The notes under the pieces: generated by a model
The model's database searches: none
What the model saw: the letters and a program-made list of their open reading frames with translations, nothing else
What the model was told of the DNA's origin: nothing
Position numbers and translations under genes: made by a program
From: Streptomyces sp. NBC_01255
GTDB lineage: Bacteria > Actinomycetota > Actinomycetes > Streptomycetales > Streptomycetaceae
Reading direction: 5' to 3'
NCBI RefSeq assembly: GCF_036226445.1
Contig: NZ_CP108474.1
Coordinates: forward strand, 4,216,001-4,280,000
Length of the DNA: 64,000 nucleotides
In this document: one piece after another, positions 33,520-41,813 of the stretch
Layout of the letters: each line of letters begins with the position of its first letter
How positions within the stretch are numbered: position 1 is the first letter of the stretch

Positions 33520-34983
33520 TCAGCTGTCGCCCGTGCGTTCGCCCAGGGTGACGGTGGCCGTGGCCGTCTTGCCGTCGCGCTCGTAGGTGATCTTGACCGA
33601 GTCGCCCGGCTTGTGGGTCCAGATCTCGCTGATGAGCGCGGGGCCGCTGTCGATCGCGTGGCCGCCGAAGCCCGTGATCACGTCCCCGGCCTTGAGGCCG
33701 GCCTTCGCCGCCGGGCCGTTCGGGGTGACCGAGGCGGTGCCGCCGGATCCCTGGGCCGCGATCGTCGCGCCCTCGCCCTGCTCGGTCATGTTCACGGTCG
33801 CGCCGATCACCGGGTAGACCGGCTTGCCCGTCTTGATCAGCTGCTGTGCCACGTTCTTCGCCTGGTTGACCGGGATCGCGAAGCCGAGGCCGATCGAGCC
33901 CGCCTGGGACTGGCCGAAGCCGTTCCCGGTGGACTGGATGGCCGAGTTGATGCCGATCACCGCGCCGCTCGCGTCGAGCAGCGGGCCGCCGGAGTTGCCC
34001 GGGTTGATCGAGGCGTCGGTCTGCAGGGCGCTCATGTACGAGTTGCCGCCGCCCGAGCCGTCGCCCGAGGCGACCGGGCGGTTCTTGGCGCTGATGATGC
34101 CCGTCGTCACCGTGTTCGACAGACCGAAGGGCGCGCCGATCGCGATCGTCGAGTCGCCGACCGCCACCTGGTCGGAGTTGCCGAGGGGCAGCGGCTTCAG
34201 CCCCTTCGGGGCGTTCGTGAGCTTCAGGACCGCCACGTCGTACCCCTGGGCCCGGCCGACGACCTCCGCGTCGTACGTCTTGCCGTCGGAGAAGGTCACG
34301 GAGAGCGTGCCGCCCTCCGCCGCCGACGCCACCACGTGGTTGTTGGTGACGATGTGGCCTTCCTGGTCGTAGACGAAGCCGGTGCCCGTGCCGCCCTCGC
34401 TCTCGCTCTCGCCCTGCGAAGCGCCGGACTTCGCCTGGATCGTGACCACGCTCGGCAGCGCCTTCGCCGCGACCGCGGCGACCGTCCCCGGGTCGCGCTT
34501 GAACGAGGCCGGTGCCTCGCCCGAGGAGACCGTCGTCGAGCCGGTGCCCTCGTCGCCGCGCTGGGCCGCCCAGTAGCCGATGCCGCCGCCGACACCGCCC
34601 GCGACGAGCGCCGCGACCAGGACGGCCGCCACGATGCCGCCGGTCCGCTTGCGAGGTGCCTGGGGAGCGACGGGTACGGGCGGGACCGGCGCGCCCCAGG
34701 CCGGTACGGCCGGCGGCGGCGGGGGCCAGCCACCGGCCGCGCCTGCCGCCACGGGGGCGGGCGGCGCGGGAGCCGCGACGGTCGCCGGCTCGGGAGCCGG
34801 TGCGGGGGCGGGGGCGGGGGCCGCTGCCTGGGCAGGCGTCGGCGCCTCCGTCGTCACCGCCTCGGTCGGCGCCGCCGGCGGGGCCGGAGGTACGGGAGGC
34901 GTCGGAGGGGCGGGCGGCGTCGGAGGGGCGGACGGGGCAGTCGGGTCCGCCGGAACCGCCGTGCCCTCGTTCTCGGTGCTCAC
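33520..34983 (-). CDS. Membrane-anchored HtrA/DegP-like serine protease with PDZ domain
   Basis: 487 residues. Pro/Ala-rich cytoplasmic arm (about 1-113), one TM (about 115-137), then a trypsin-like domain with catalytic triad His216 (TNNHVV), Asp249 (YDVAVLKL) and Ser331 (INPGNSGGP). The C-terminal PDZ (about 385-487) has GPAAKAGLKAGDVITGFGGHAI. The protease faces outside and degrades or senses misfolded secreted proteins. GTG 34983 with GGAG upstream is the start. The HtrA family is often stress-regulated; no operator is plain here. Confidence 0.93.
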   Translation of the reverse strand: MSTENEGTAVPADPTAPSAPPTPPAPPTPPVPPAPPAAPTEAVTTEAPTPAQAAAPAPAPAPAPEPATVAAPAPPAPVAAGAAGGWPPPPPAVPAWGAPVPPVPVAPQAPRKRTGGIVAAVLVAALVAGGVGGGIGYWAAQRGDEGTGSTTVSSGEAPASFKRDPGTVAAVAAKALPSVVTIQAKSGASQGESESEGGTGTGFVYDQEGHIVTNNHVVASAAEGGTLSVTFSDGKTYDAEVVGRAQGYDVAVLKLTNAPKGLKPLPLGNSDQVAVGDSTIAIGAPFGLSNTVTTGIISAKNRPVASGDGSGGGNSYMSALQTDASINPGNSGGPLLDASGAVIGINSAIQSTGNGFGQSQAGSIGLGFAIPVNQAKNVAQQLIKTGKPVYPVIGATVNMTEQGEGATIAAQGSGGTASVTPNGPAAKAGLKAGDVITGFGGHAIDSGPALISEIWTHKPGDSVKITYERDGKTATATVTLGERTGDS

Positions 34984-35023
34984 AGCTCGCTCTCCTCGTT
35001 GGCTGCTCGGTCACTGCGCGGAA

Positions 35024-35050
35024 TGGTCGTGGGTGGTCGTGGGTGGTCGT
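35024..35050. repeat. 10-bp tandem repeat
   Basis: TGGTCGTGGG is repeated 2.7 times (35024-35050), about 40 nt upstream of the HtrA start. Confidence 0.6.
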
Positions 35051-35201
35051 GTCTGGCGCAGGGTGTCGTGACCAGCTTTTCCCACCGGGCGTCAGGCCAC
35101 CGTAAGGCGGAGCTGTGCATCCGCGCCCCATCCTTTATATACGGGCAGAACGGACAGCATCCGGTGTGCTCGTCCCACCCCGCCAATGGCACCATGACGC
35201 C

Positions 35202-36032
35202 GTGACTCACGCACGGCAGCACCCGAACAGCGGACCCGTCCAGGTCGTCGCCCACCGCGGAGCCTCCGAGGACGCCCCGGAACACACCCTGGCCGCCTAT
35301 GTGAAGGCCATCGAGGACGGCGCCGACGCCCTGGAGTGCGACGTCCGGCTCACCGCCGACGGCCACCTCGTCTGCGTCCACGACCGACGCGTCAACCGTA
35401 CGTCGAACGGTCGCGGTGCCGTCTCCGCCCTCGAGCTCGCCGACCTCGCCGCGCTCGACTTCGGCGTCTGGAAGGAACGCGAGGAACGCGGCGAAGCCTC
35501 CGAGAGCCCCGACTGGGGAGACCCCGAGTACACCTCCGTCCTCACCCTGGAGCGCCTCCTGGAGCTCGTCTCCGACGCCGGGCGCCGGGTCGAGCTGGCC
35601 ATCGAGACCAAGCACCCCACCCGCTGGGCGGGCCAGGTCGAGGAGCGGCTCCTCCAGCTCCTGAAGCGGTTCGGACTCGACGCCCCGGCCTCCAGCGACG
35701 ACTCTCCCGTGCGGGTCATGAGCTTCTCGGCCCGTTCCCTGCACCGGATCGCCGCCGCCTCGCCGACTCTGCCGACCGTCTCCCTCACCCAGTTCGTCAC
35801 CCCGCGGCTGCGCGACGGACGCCTCCCCGCGGGCGCGCGCGTGGCGGGCCCCTCGATCCGGATCGTCCGGCACCACCCCGCCGTGATCCTGCGGCTCCAG
35901 AAGGCCGGGCACCAGGTCCACGTCTGGACGGTGGACGAGCCCGAGGACGTCGAGCTGTGCGTACGCCTGGGTGTGGACGCGATCATCACCAACCGTCCCA
36001 AGCAGGTGCTCGCGCAGCTGGGCCGCGACTGA
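35202..36032 (+). CDS. Glycerophosphodiester phosphodiesterase
   Basis: 276 residues from GTG 35202. GDPD motifs: VVAHRGASEDAPEHTLAAY (general-acid His and first metal site), DALECDVRLTADGHLVCVHDRRVNRTSNG, and VHVWTVDEPEDVELCVRLGVDAIITNRP at the C-terminus. It hydrolyses glycerophosphodiesters to glycerol-3-phosphate and alcohol. It has no signal peptide, so probably acts on imported or intracellular lipid breakdown products. No clear Shine-Dalgarno; the message may be nearly leaderless. Confidence 0.92.
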   Translation: MTHARQHPNSGPVQVVAHRGASEDAPEHTLAAYVKAIEDGADALECDVRLTADGHLVCVHDRRVNRTSNGRGAVSALELADLAALDFGVWKEREERGEASESPDWGDPEYTSVLTLERLLELVSDAGRRVELAIETKHPTRWAGQVEERLLQLLKRFGLDAPASSDDSPVRVMSFSARSLHRIAAASPTLPTVSLTQFVTPRLRDGRLPAGARVAGPSIRIVRHHPAVILRLQKAGHQVHVWTVDEPEDVELCVRLGVDAIITNRPKQVLAQLGRD

Positions 36033-36200
36033 GCTCCTGCCCCATTCGTCACACCTTCCCCAGGGCTTACGGGGAGTGCACCGGCGCGTTCAGCGCGTAC
36101 GCGATCGTCACGAGTGCGACACGCCACGCGCGTTGGCCGGTTTCCGGTCCAGTCCAGTGGGGCATCCACACGGTGGCGTGGGGCAAAGGAGGTCTCGGGG

Positions 36201-36716
36201 GTGGCGTTGGTGGTGGCACAGGAGGTGCCCACGTCGTCGAGCATGGCCGTACCCCATGGCCCTGCGGGCGTGGGTGAGGCGCGACACCGGATGCGGGACG
36301 AGCTGTACCGCAGCGGGGTGTCCGAATCGGTCGTCGACGACGCGGTACTGATCCTTTCGGAGCTGCTCAGCAATGCCTGTCGTTACGGCAGGCCGCTGGG
36401 ACGGGCGGAACGGGGCGAGGGCGATGTCCTGGCGGCCTGGCGGGTCGACCCGGCGGGTGGTCTGCGGGTCGAGGTGACGGACGGCGGTGGTCCCACAAGA
36501 CCCGTGCCGTCCACACCCTCGGTCACCGCACGCGGCGGACGCGGGCTGAACATCATCAGCGCGCTGGCCCAGGACTGGGGCGTACGGGACAGCGCGACCG
36601 GTGAGGTCACGGTCTGGGTCGTGGTCACCGAGGGGCACCGCCGCGAGGACTTCGCGGCGCGCGTCGGCGGCGGCTCGGGCTTCGACTTCCTCGATACGTA
36701 CGACGATCTGGACTGA
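36201..36716 (+). CDS. Anti-sigma-factor-type ATPase (RsbW-like)
   Basis: 171 residues from GTG 36201, 8 nt after AAAGGAGG. HATPase_c_2 fold: DDAVLILSELLSNACRYG (N-box Asn), VEVTDGGGPTRP and GGRGLNIISALAQDWGV. It lacks a DHp domain, as in anti-sigma kinases that phosphorylate an anti-anti-sigma factor. No STAS partner or sigma gene is near, which is usual for Streptomyces, where dozens exist. C-terminal tail (about 150-171) is acidic. Confidence 0.85.
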   Translation: MALVVAQEVPTSSSMAVPHGPAGVGEARHRMRDELYRSGVSESVVDDAVLILSELLSNACRYGRPLGRAERGEGDVLAAWRVDPAGGLRVEVTDGGGPTRPVPSTPSVTARGGRGLNIISALAQDWGVRDSATGEVTVWVVVTEGHRREDFAARVGGGSGFDFLDTYDDLD

Positions 36717-36744
36717 CGCCGGGACACCCGGGCCGCGGTCCGAC

Positions 36745-36810
36745 GTGCCTCGGACCCCGGTCCGGCGTGCCTCGGACCCCGGTCCGGCGTGCCTCGGACC
36801 CCGGTCCGGC
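36745..36810. repeat. Three perfect 22-bp tandem repeats
   Basis: Units at 36745-36766, 36767-36788 and 36789-36810, each GTGCCTCGGACCCCGG followed by TCCGGC. Degenerate half units flank the array. Every unit contains the self-complementary CGGACCCCGGTCCG-like core, so the array can form successive hairpins 28 nt after the anti-sigma gene. Confidence 0.85.
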
Positions 36811-36953
36811 ATGACCCGGACCGGGGCGCATCGGACCGGCGCGCCTCGGGTGGGGCCGCGCCCCGCCTGAGGAGCGGCGGTGCCCTGTGCGGCTAGGCTC
36901 GCGCCCGATACAGCACGCACACAGCACCGCCGCGATCGGGAGAAAGCCACACC

Positions 36954-37931
36954 ATGGCCAAGAAGCGCCCCCAGACGAAGGCCGGCAAGGCCGGCCAGGC
37001 ACAGGTCACGAGCGGGGAGATCCCGGTCGTCGGCGCGCGCGAGCCCTGCCCCTGTGGCTCGGGCCGCCGCTACAAGGCCTGTCACGGCCGGTCCGCCTCG
37101 CACGCCGTGACCGAGCTCGTCCAGCGCCCCTTCGAGGGCCTGCCGGGCGAGTGCGACTGGGTCGCGCTCCGCGAGCTCGTGCCCGCCGCCACCGTGCCGC
37201 TCACCCTGAAGGGCGGGCTGCCCGAGGGCGTGCCGTCCGTGACGCTCGCGACCGTGCTGCCGATGGCGTGGCCCGCGCTGCGCCGCGACGACGGCTCCGT
37301 CCTCCTCGCCCTGCAGAACGACTCGTCCTCCGGCGACCTCGCGCGCGACCTCGCCGACACCCTCCAGCGTGCCCTGGAGACCGAGCCGGGGACCCCGGTT
37401 CCCCCGCGCCGCGTGCCCGCCGAGGGCCCGCGCCTGCAGGAGCTGCTCGACGCGGACGCCCCGTTCACGCCGGAGGTCCACACGGGCTTCGAGTTCTGGA
37501 TCCCCGCGTCCGCGGACGGTGCCGACCCCGAGGTCGCCGCCTCCCTGGAGCGGGCCAACGCCGCCGCGATCCCGACGGTCAAGCTGACCGGTGTCGACTC
37601 CGCGTACTGGTGCGAGACCCCGGACAAGAACCACCTGCGCTGGGTCATGCCGCACCCGGAGGAGAAGCTCCTCGACGCGCTCGCCCGGCTCCAGGCCGGC
37701 GAGGGCACGTCCCTCGGCGCGGACACCCGGCTCGTCGGCTCCTTCCGCGCCCACGGTCTGATGGTGCCGGTGTGGGACCTGCCGACCTCCATGACCGCCG
37801 AGGAGTGCGAGAAGCCGGCCGCCGAGTTCGCCGAGCGGCTCGCCGGGGCGCTCGCCTCGGACGCCCCGCTCACGGCCGAGGAGCGCCGGGCGCGCGGCGG
37901 CCTCACGAACCGTCAGGTGACTCTCAGCTGA
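36954..37931 (+). CDS. SEC-C zinc-motif DUF5926-family protein
   Basis: 325 residues from ATG 36954. A Lys-rich start precedes a SEC-C zinc motif: Cys32, Cys34, Cys43, His44 in EPCPCGSGRRYKACHG. The rest (about 50-325) is DUF5926, with VPLTLKGGLPEGVPSVTLATVLPMAWPALRRDDGSVLLALQNDSSSGDLARDL and the end TNRQVTLS. The SEC-C motif binds zinc and SecB or ribosomes in other proteins; no role is known for this family. It is cytoplasmic. Confidence 0.88.
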   Translation: MAKKRPQTKAGKAGQAQVTSGEIPVVGAREPCPCGSGRRYKACHGRSASHAVTELVQRPFEGLPGECDWVALRELVPAATVPLTLKGGLPEGVPSVTLATVLPMAWPALRRDDGSVLLALQNDSSSGDLARDLADTLQRALETEPGTPVPPRRVPAEGPRLQELLDADAPFTPEVHTGFEFWIPASADGADPEVAASLERANAAAIPTVKLTGVDSAYWCETPDKNHLRWVMPHPEEKLLDALARLQAGEGTSLGADTRLVGSFRAHGLMVPVWDLPTSMTAEECEKPAAEFAERLAGALASDAPLTAEERRARGGLTNRQVTLS

Positions 37932-38035
37932 TACCCCAGGTGGTATTGGTGACTGACAGACCGGCCAGTCGGTGACTTCCGCCACAACCCGGTCTGCGGG
38001 CGGGTAAATCCCTGTCCGAATAACCGAGATCGAAT

Positions 38036-38115
38036 TTGCGAACAGCAGATCTCTTGTTACCGTTCTGGAAGCCCGGTCGCTGGTGCATCCCCCGTCGCCA
38101 GCGACCGGGCGTTTC
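38036..38115 (+). ncRNA. Candidate short hairpin transcript or terminator (13-bp stem, C-rich loop)
   Basis: A promoter-like pair, TTGCGA at 38036-38041 and TACCGT at 38058-38063 (16-bp spacer), is followed by a perfect 13-bp stem GCCCGGTCGCTGG (38071-38083) and its complement (38098-38110). The loop TGCATCCCCCGTCG is C-rich. It lies between convergent genes. It may be a tiny RNA with C-rich loop or simply a terminator; I cannot decide. Confidence 0.45.
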
Positions 38116-38150
38116 CATGCCCGCCCCAGGCCGCGCCGGGGCGCCGGCGC

Positions 38151-38798
38151 TCAACTTCCTTCGGTGTCCGCCGTGTTGCTCCCCGACCTGAGCAGCAGCG
38201 GGGTACTTCCCCCTTCGCCGGTACCCGCGAATTCCGCAACCGCCGTATACGCCGTGGCCTTGCCCTGACCGCGTTCCCTGGGCGTTTCACAGGTTCCCGG
38301 TTCGTCCTGCGCCGCGACCGGACAACGTACGTGCACGGTCCGCCCGCCGGGCGCCATCAGGGTCAGAAACGCGTCGAGTTCCTGCCCTGTCGCGTTCCGG
38401 TAGTACGTACGCGCCCATGTGTCGGGACCCTCGGCCAGGACGCAGGTCTGCGCCTCGATGCCCTCGGGAGAGGCGAGTTCCGGCCCACACTTCGTGATCC
38501 GCTCGGGAGCCGCCGGAACAGCGGACGGCGTGGACGGCGCGGAGGGGGCGGAAGGGGCGGCGGAGGCGGGAGCCGGATCGGGGCCGGCCACGGCAGGCTC
38601 CGCCGTACGGGATCCGAGGCCCAGCCCCAGGTCCGGCAGCAGGCCCCCGTCCCCGGACTTCGCATCACCCGTGCCCGCGGGCCGTACAGGATCACCCGTC
38701 GGACCCGCCACCGCGACGATCGGCAGCAGGACGGCGACCGCTACGGCCGCCCCGAGTCCGATCATGCGGAGTTTCGCCGGGCTCATCACCGGACTCAT
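38151..38798 (-). CDS. Secreted or membrane-anchored protein with Ala/Pro/Ser linker, unknown function
   Basis: 215 residues from ATG 38798. N-terminal hydrophobic segment MIGLGAAVAVAVLLPIVAVAG (about 12-32), then an Ala/Pro/Ser linker (about 60-95) and a compact domain with four Cys (ITKCGPEL, AQTCVLAEG, VRCPVAAQ and GTCETP), possibly two disulfides. EGPDTWARTYYRNATGQELDAFLTLMAPGGRTVHVRCP is the core. The domain is not one I recognise. It is exported or anchored outside. Confidence 0.7.
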   Translation of the reverse strand: MSPVMSPAKLRMIGLGAAVAVAVLLPIVAVAGPTGDPVRPAGTGDAKSGDGGLLPDLGLGLGSRTAEPAVAGPDPAPASAAPSAPSAPSTPSAVPAAPERITKCGPELASPEGIEAQTCVLAEGPDTWARTYYRNATGQELDAFLTLMAPGGRTVHVRCPVAAQDEPGTCETPRERGQGKATAYTAVAEFAGTGEGGSTPLLLRSGSNTADTEGS

Positions 38799-38959
38799 GC
38801 GACCCACCTGCTCCTTCGCCCGGGATCTTCGACGGGTGGGGCGAACATATCGGCGGCCGGCGGGCGGCCGGTCGGCCGCGCGCCCGTTTCCCCTGCAAGT
38901 CGGGCCAGGACACACCCGTTCGGGTGAACGGTCACCCCGCGCCCGTACGCGGCCGGCCG

Positions 38960-39664
38960 TCAGTAGGTGAGCCGGCTCCCGCCGCCCGGCGTGCTCGTGC
39001 TCGCCTCGACCAGGGCGTCCACCACGGCCTCCACGTCCGGCAGCCACGGCCGGGCCGAGCCCGCCAGCGGCGCCCGCTCCCACCGCACCTGCCCGCTCCC
39101 GGCGACCGAGGGCGGCAGCAGCAGGTAGCCGCCCTCGCCGTGGAACCGCAGCGAACTGGGCACGCTGTCCTTCGCGTACAGCAGCTCGCCCAGCCGTTCG
39201 AGGCCGTACGGGGCGACGAGGATCGACCACCGCGTCGGTGTCGCCACCACCGGGCCGAGCCGCATGCCCATCGCGTCGAGCGCGGTCAGCGCCCGCGCTC
39301 CGGCCACCGCGGGCAGGCTCACCGCGCAGGGCGCGCCGCCGCCCGTGGCGAGGACCACCGGGGCCTCCGCGCGCCTGGTCCACCACCAGCGGATCATCCG
39401 CTCGTCGGTGGTGGCCGCGAGGAGCCCGGGGTCGTACGGGTGCGCGCCGGGCACCGCGCACGCGGGGTCGGGGCAGGCGCAGGCCGGCCCCGCGGCCGTG
39501 CTGGTCTTCGTCTTCAGGCCCACGCCGGGCAGGACGGGCCAGTCCCACTCCGCGAAGGTGACCGCCGCGTCGAGCCGGGCGGTCAGCACCTCGCGCCGGA
39601 GCCGGAGCCTGCGTCGCCTTCCTCGCCTCACGAGGGGTCCCAGGATTCCGAGGATCTCGCGCAT
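38960..39664 (-). CDS. Bifunctional DNA primase/polymerase-like (Prim-Pol N-terminal) protein
   Basis: 234 residues, ATG 39664 (GGAACGAG upstream). Reads like the N-terminal Prim-Pol domain: LDAAVTFAEWDWPVLPGV, CACPDPACAVPGAHPYDPGLLAATTDERMIRWWWTRRAEAPVVLATGGG, then a C-terminal YGLERLGELLYAKDSVPSSLRFHGEGGYLLLPPSV. In phages such domains act with a helicase part; here only the Prim-Pol domain exists, as in Streptomyces core chromosomes. Cys cluster CACPDPAC may bind zinc. Polymerase activity is uncertain. Confidence 0.75.
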   Translation of the reverse strand: MREILGILGPLVRRGRRRRLRLRREVLTARLDAAVTFAEWDWPVLPGVGLKTKTSTAAGPACACPDPACAVPGAHPYDPGLLAATTDERMIRWWWTRRAEAPVVLATGGGAPCAVSLPAVAGARALTALDAMGMRLGPVVATPTRWSILVAPYGLERLGELLYAKDSVPSSLRFHGEGGYLLLPPSVAGSGQVRWERAPLAGSARPWLPDVEAVVDALVEASTSTPGGGSRLTY

Positions 39665-40255
39665 GAGCGCTCGTTCCTTTCCGTTGAACGCCGAATCCAC
39701 ATCACACCATGTGCAGATCTCTTCACCGTGCGTATCAGCGCGTACAAGGTCGGTGGTGCGCCGCCCGCGCCGAAGCGGGGCCGACGGGCCAGGTATGAAC
39801 CGGTTGAGCCAGGTCGAGCCGGGGAGGAACCGGTGGAGCAGGTCAGAACCAGGTGAAGCCAGGTCGGAACCAGGTCGAGCCAGGTCGATCCGTATCGGTG
39901 CCAGATCCAAGCCGGGTCAGAACACGTTCCCCGCCACTGGGGGACGGGCCGAGGCCTGCGGCACGTAAGACGCCGGGGTTCCACGGCACGTTCCGGGGCA
40001 GCTCCAACTGCCCCTGCCTGTCATCGAGTACGTACCCAGCACGCTCGGAATGACGCGCTTTCAAACGACGCCAGTCGACCGCAAAAGGTGCACACAGGGG
40101 GTAATTTTCAGCCAACTTCCCGCGTACTTCAACCCTTGCGTCCAAGCTCACGGACACCACAAGTCCCATGCGGACAATGCTGGACATCGCTCCTCCAGTG
40201 CGTGTACATGTGGATGCATCGAGCGGCGCAGAATGACATGGGGGTTTGCGATGCT
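39665..40255. other. 591-bp intergenic region with minisatellite
   Basis: The segment 39797-39891 is a degenerate tandem array built on GAACCAGGTCGAGCC-like units. The part 40050-40250, which is AT-richer, should carry the promoter of the PP2C-like gene. I see no gene. Confidence 0.55.
39797..39891. repeat. Degenerate minisatellite of AACCAGGTCGAGCC-like units
   Basis: Ten or so imperfect copies of 10-bp blocks (GAACCAGGTC, AGCCAGGTCG, GAACCGGTTG) run head to tail upstream of the primase-polymerase-like gene. The copies differ by a few bases. Confidence 0.65.
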
Positions 40256-41710
40256 ATGGCGTCAAACGCACCGGTCGGAAAGCCGACTGACATGAGCGCC
40301 CCACACATGCCGAATGTGGCTGGAATCGATTCCACGGTTCCCTCTCCCCCGCACACTGCGGCGCCCCTTTCCGGGGTCCCCGCTGCGGCGACGCCCGTCG
40401 ACGCGGCTCTCCCGCCCGGCGTGCTGATCCAGGACCGGCTGGCCGGCTGGGTCTCCGACCTCACGACCCTCCACGAACTCACCGAGCGCCTCATCAGGAC
40501 CTCGTCCCTCGACGAGGCCCTCCCCGAGGTGCTCGGCGCCGGTGCGGCCCTCGTCGGCGCCCGCCGGGGCATGGCCGTCCTCGAACCCGCCGACGGCCTC
40601 GGCCCCGCCACCACCATCGGCCTCGGGCTCGCCCACGCCGAGCTCGGCACGATCGAGACCGTCCCGCGCGGCGCGACCAGCTACGGCCGCCTCCTCGACG
40701 GCCTCCCCGATCCCGCCGACCCGGCCCGCGTCCCCGATCCGATCGCCATCCCCGACGTCCGTACGGAGGAGGGCCTCGACCCGCGCCACCGCGAGGTCGC
40801 CGCCCGCCTCGGCTACGCCGCCAGCTACGCCCTCCCCCTCGCCACCGAGGAGGCCGGCCGGCTGGGCGCGGCCGTCTGGCTCTACGACGAGCCCGCCGAG
40901 CCCTCCGAACGCCAGCGCCACCTCATCGGGCTCTACGGCCGCTTCGCCACCGAGCACCTCGCCCGCCTCCTCCAGGTCGAGCGGGCCCGCGCCCAGGTCG
41001 CCACCGTCGCCGAGGAGCTGCTCCCCAGCCGCCTCCCCCGCGTCCCCGGCGTCCAGCTCGCCGCCCGCCACCGCACCGGCCCCCGGGGCGGCGGCGACTG
41101 GTACGACGCGCTGCCGCTGCCCGAGGGCGCCCTCGGGCTCGCCGTCGGCTCCGTCTCCGGGACCGGCCCGAGCGCGCTGGCCGCGATGGGCCGGCTGCGC
41201 GCCTCCCTCCGGGCGTACGCGGTGATGGAGGGCGAGGACCCCGTCGCCGTCCTCTCCGATCTGGAGCTCCTGCTCCGGCTCACCGAGCCCGCGCGCTCGG
41301 CGACCGCGCTCTTCGCGTACGCCGAGCCCGCGCAGCGCCGGATCGTCCTGGCCGGGGCCGGCCACGCGCCGCCGCTGATCATCGGCGACCACCGCACCGA
41401 GTTCGTCGAGACCTCGCTCTCGGCTCCGCTCGGGATGCTCTCCTGCTGGGAGGCGCCGAGCGTCGAGCTGTCCCCCGCCCCGGGAGAAACGGTGCTTCTC
41501 TACACGGACGGGCTGCTCCGCCGTACCGGCGACGCCATGGACCGGGCCTTCGCGCGGCTCCACGCGGCCGCTTCGAGCGTGCCGAAGGCGGACCGGGGCG
41601 ACCCGGGCGCGATCGCCGACCACGTCCTGCGGACCCTGCTGCCGGACGGCCTCACCGCGGCGGGCACCGAGGAGGAGGACGTGGTCCTGCTCGCGGCCCG
41701 CTTCGAGTGA
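40256..41710 (+). CDS. GAF-PP2C (RsbU/SpoIIE) phosphatase-like protein, possibly inactive
   Basis: 484 residues from ATG 40256 (40238 and 40292 are alternatives). N-terminal variable part, a GAF-like domain (about 55-255: LTERLIRTSSLDEALPEVLGAGAALVGARRGMAVLEP), then a PP2C-type domain (about 265-484) with GGDWYDALPLPEGALGLAVGSVSGTG, VLLYTDGLLRR and EEEDVVLLAARFE. In active RsbU the loop is GDVSGHG; here it is GSVSGTG, so the metal Asp is Ser (about residue 298). The later two Asp remain. Dephosphorylation of anti-anti-sigma factors is the family role. Confidence 0.85.
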   Translation: MASNAPVGKPTDMSAPHMPNVAGIDSTVPSPPHTAAPLSGVPAAATPVDAALPPGVLIQDRLAGWVSDLTTLHELTERLIRTSSLDEALPEVLGAGAALVGARRGMAVLEPADGLGPATTIGLGLAHAELGTIETVPRGATSYGRLLDGLPDPADPARVPDPIAIPDVRTEEGLDPRHREVAARLGYAASYALPLATEEAGRLGAAVWLYDEPAEPSERQRHLIGLYGRFATEHLARLLQVERARAQVATVAEELLPSRLPRVPGVQLAARHRTGPRGGGDWYDALPLPEGALGLAVGSVSGTGPSALAAMGRLRASLRAYAVMEGEDPVAVLSDLELLLRLTEPARSATALFAYAEPAQRRIVLAGAGHAPPLIIGDHRTEFVETSLSAPLGMLSCWEAPSVELSPAPGETVLLYTDGLLRRTGDAMDRAFARLHAAASSVPKADRGDPGAIADHVLRTLLPDGLTAAGTEEEDVVLLAARFE

Positions 41711-41813
41711 GCGGAACGTGACGCTCCGGTAATAGGCCTTCCGGCCCTGGGCCCCCTTCCGTACGACCGTACGATGGTGGGGGTTCAGTGTCGTACCAAG
41801 AGGAGGCAGACCC

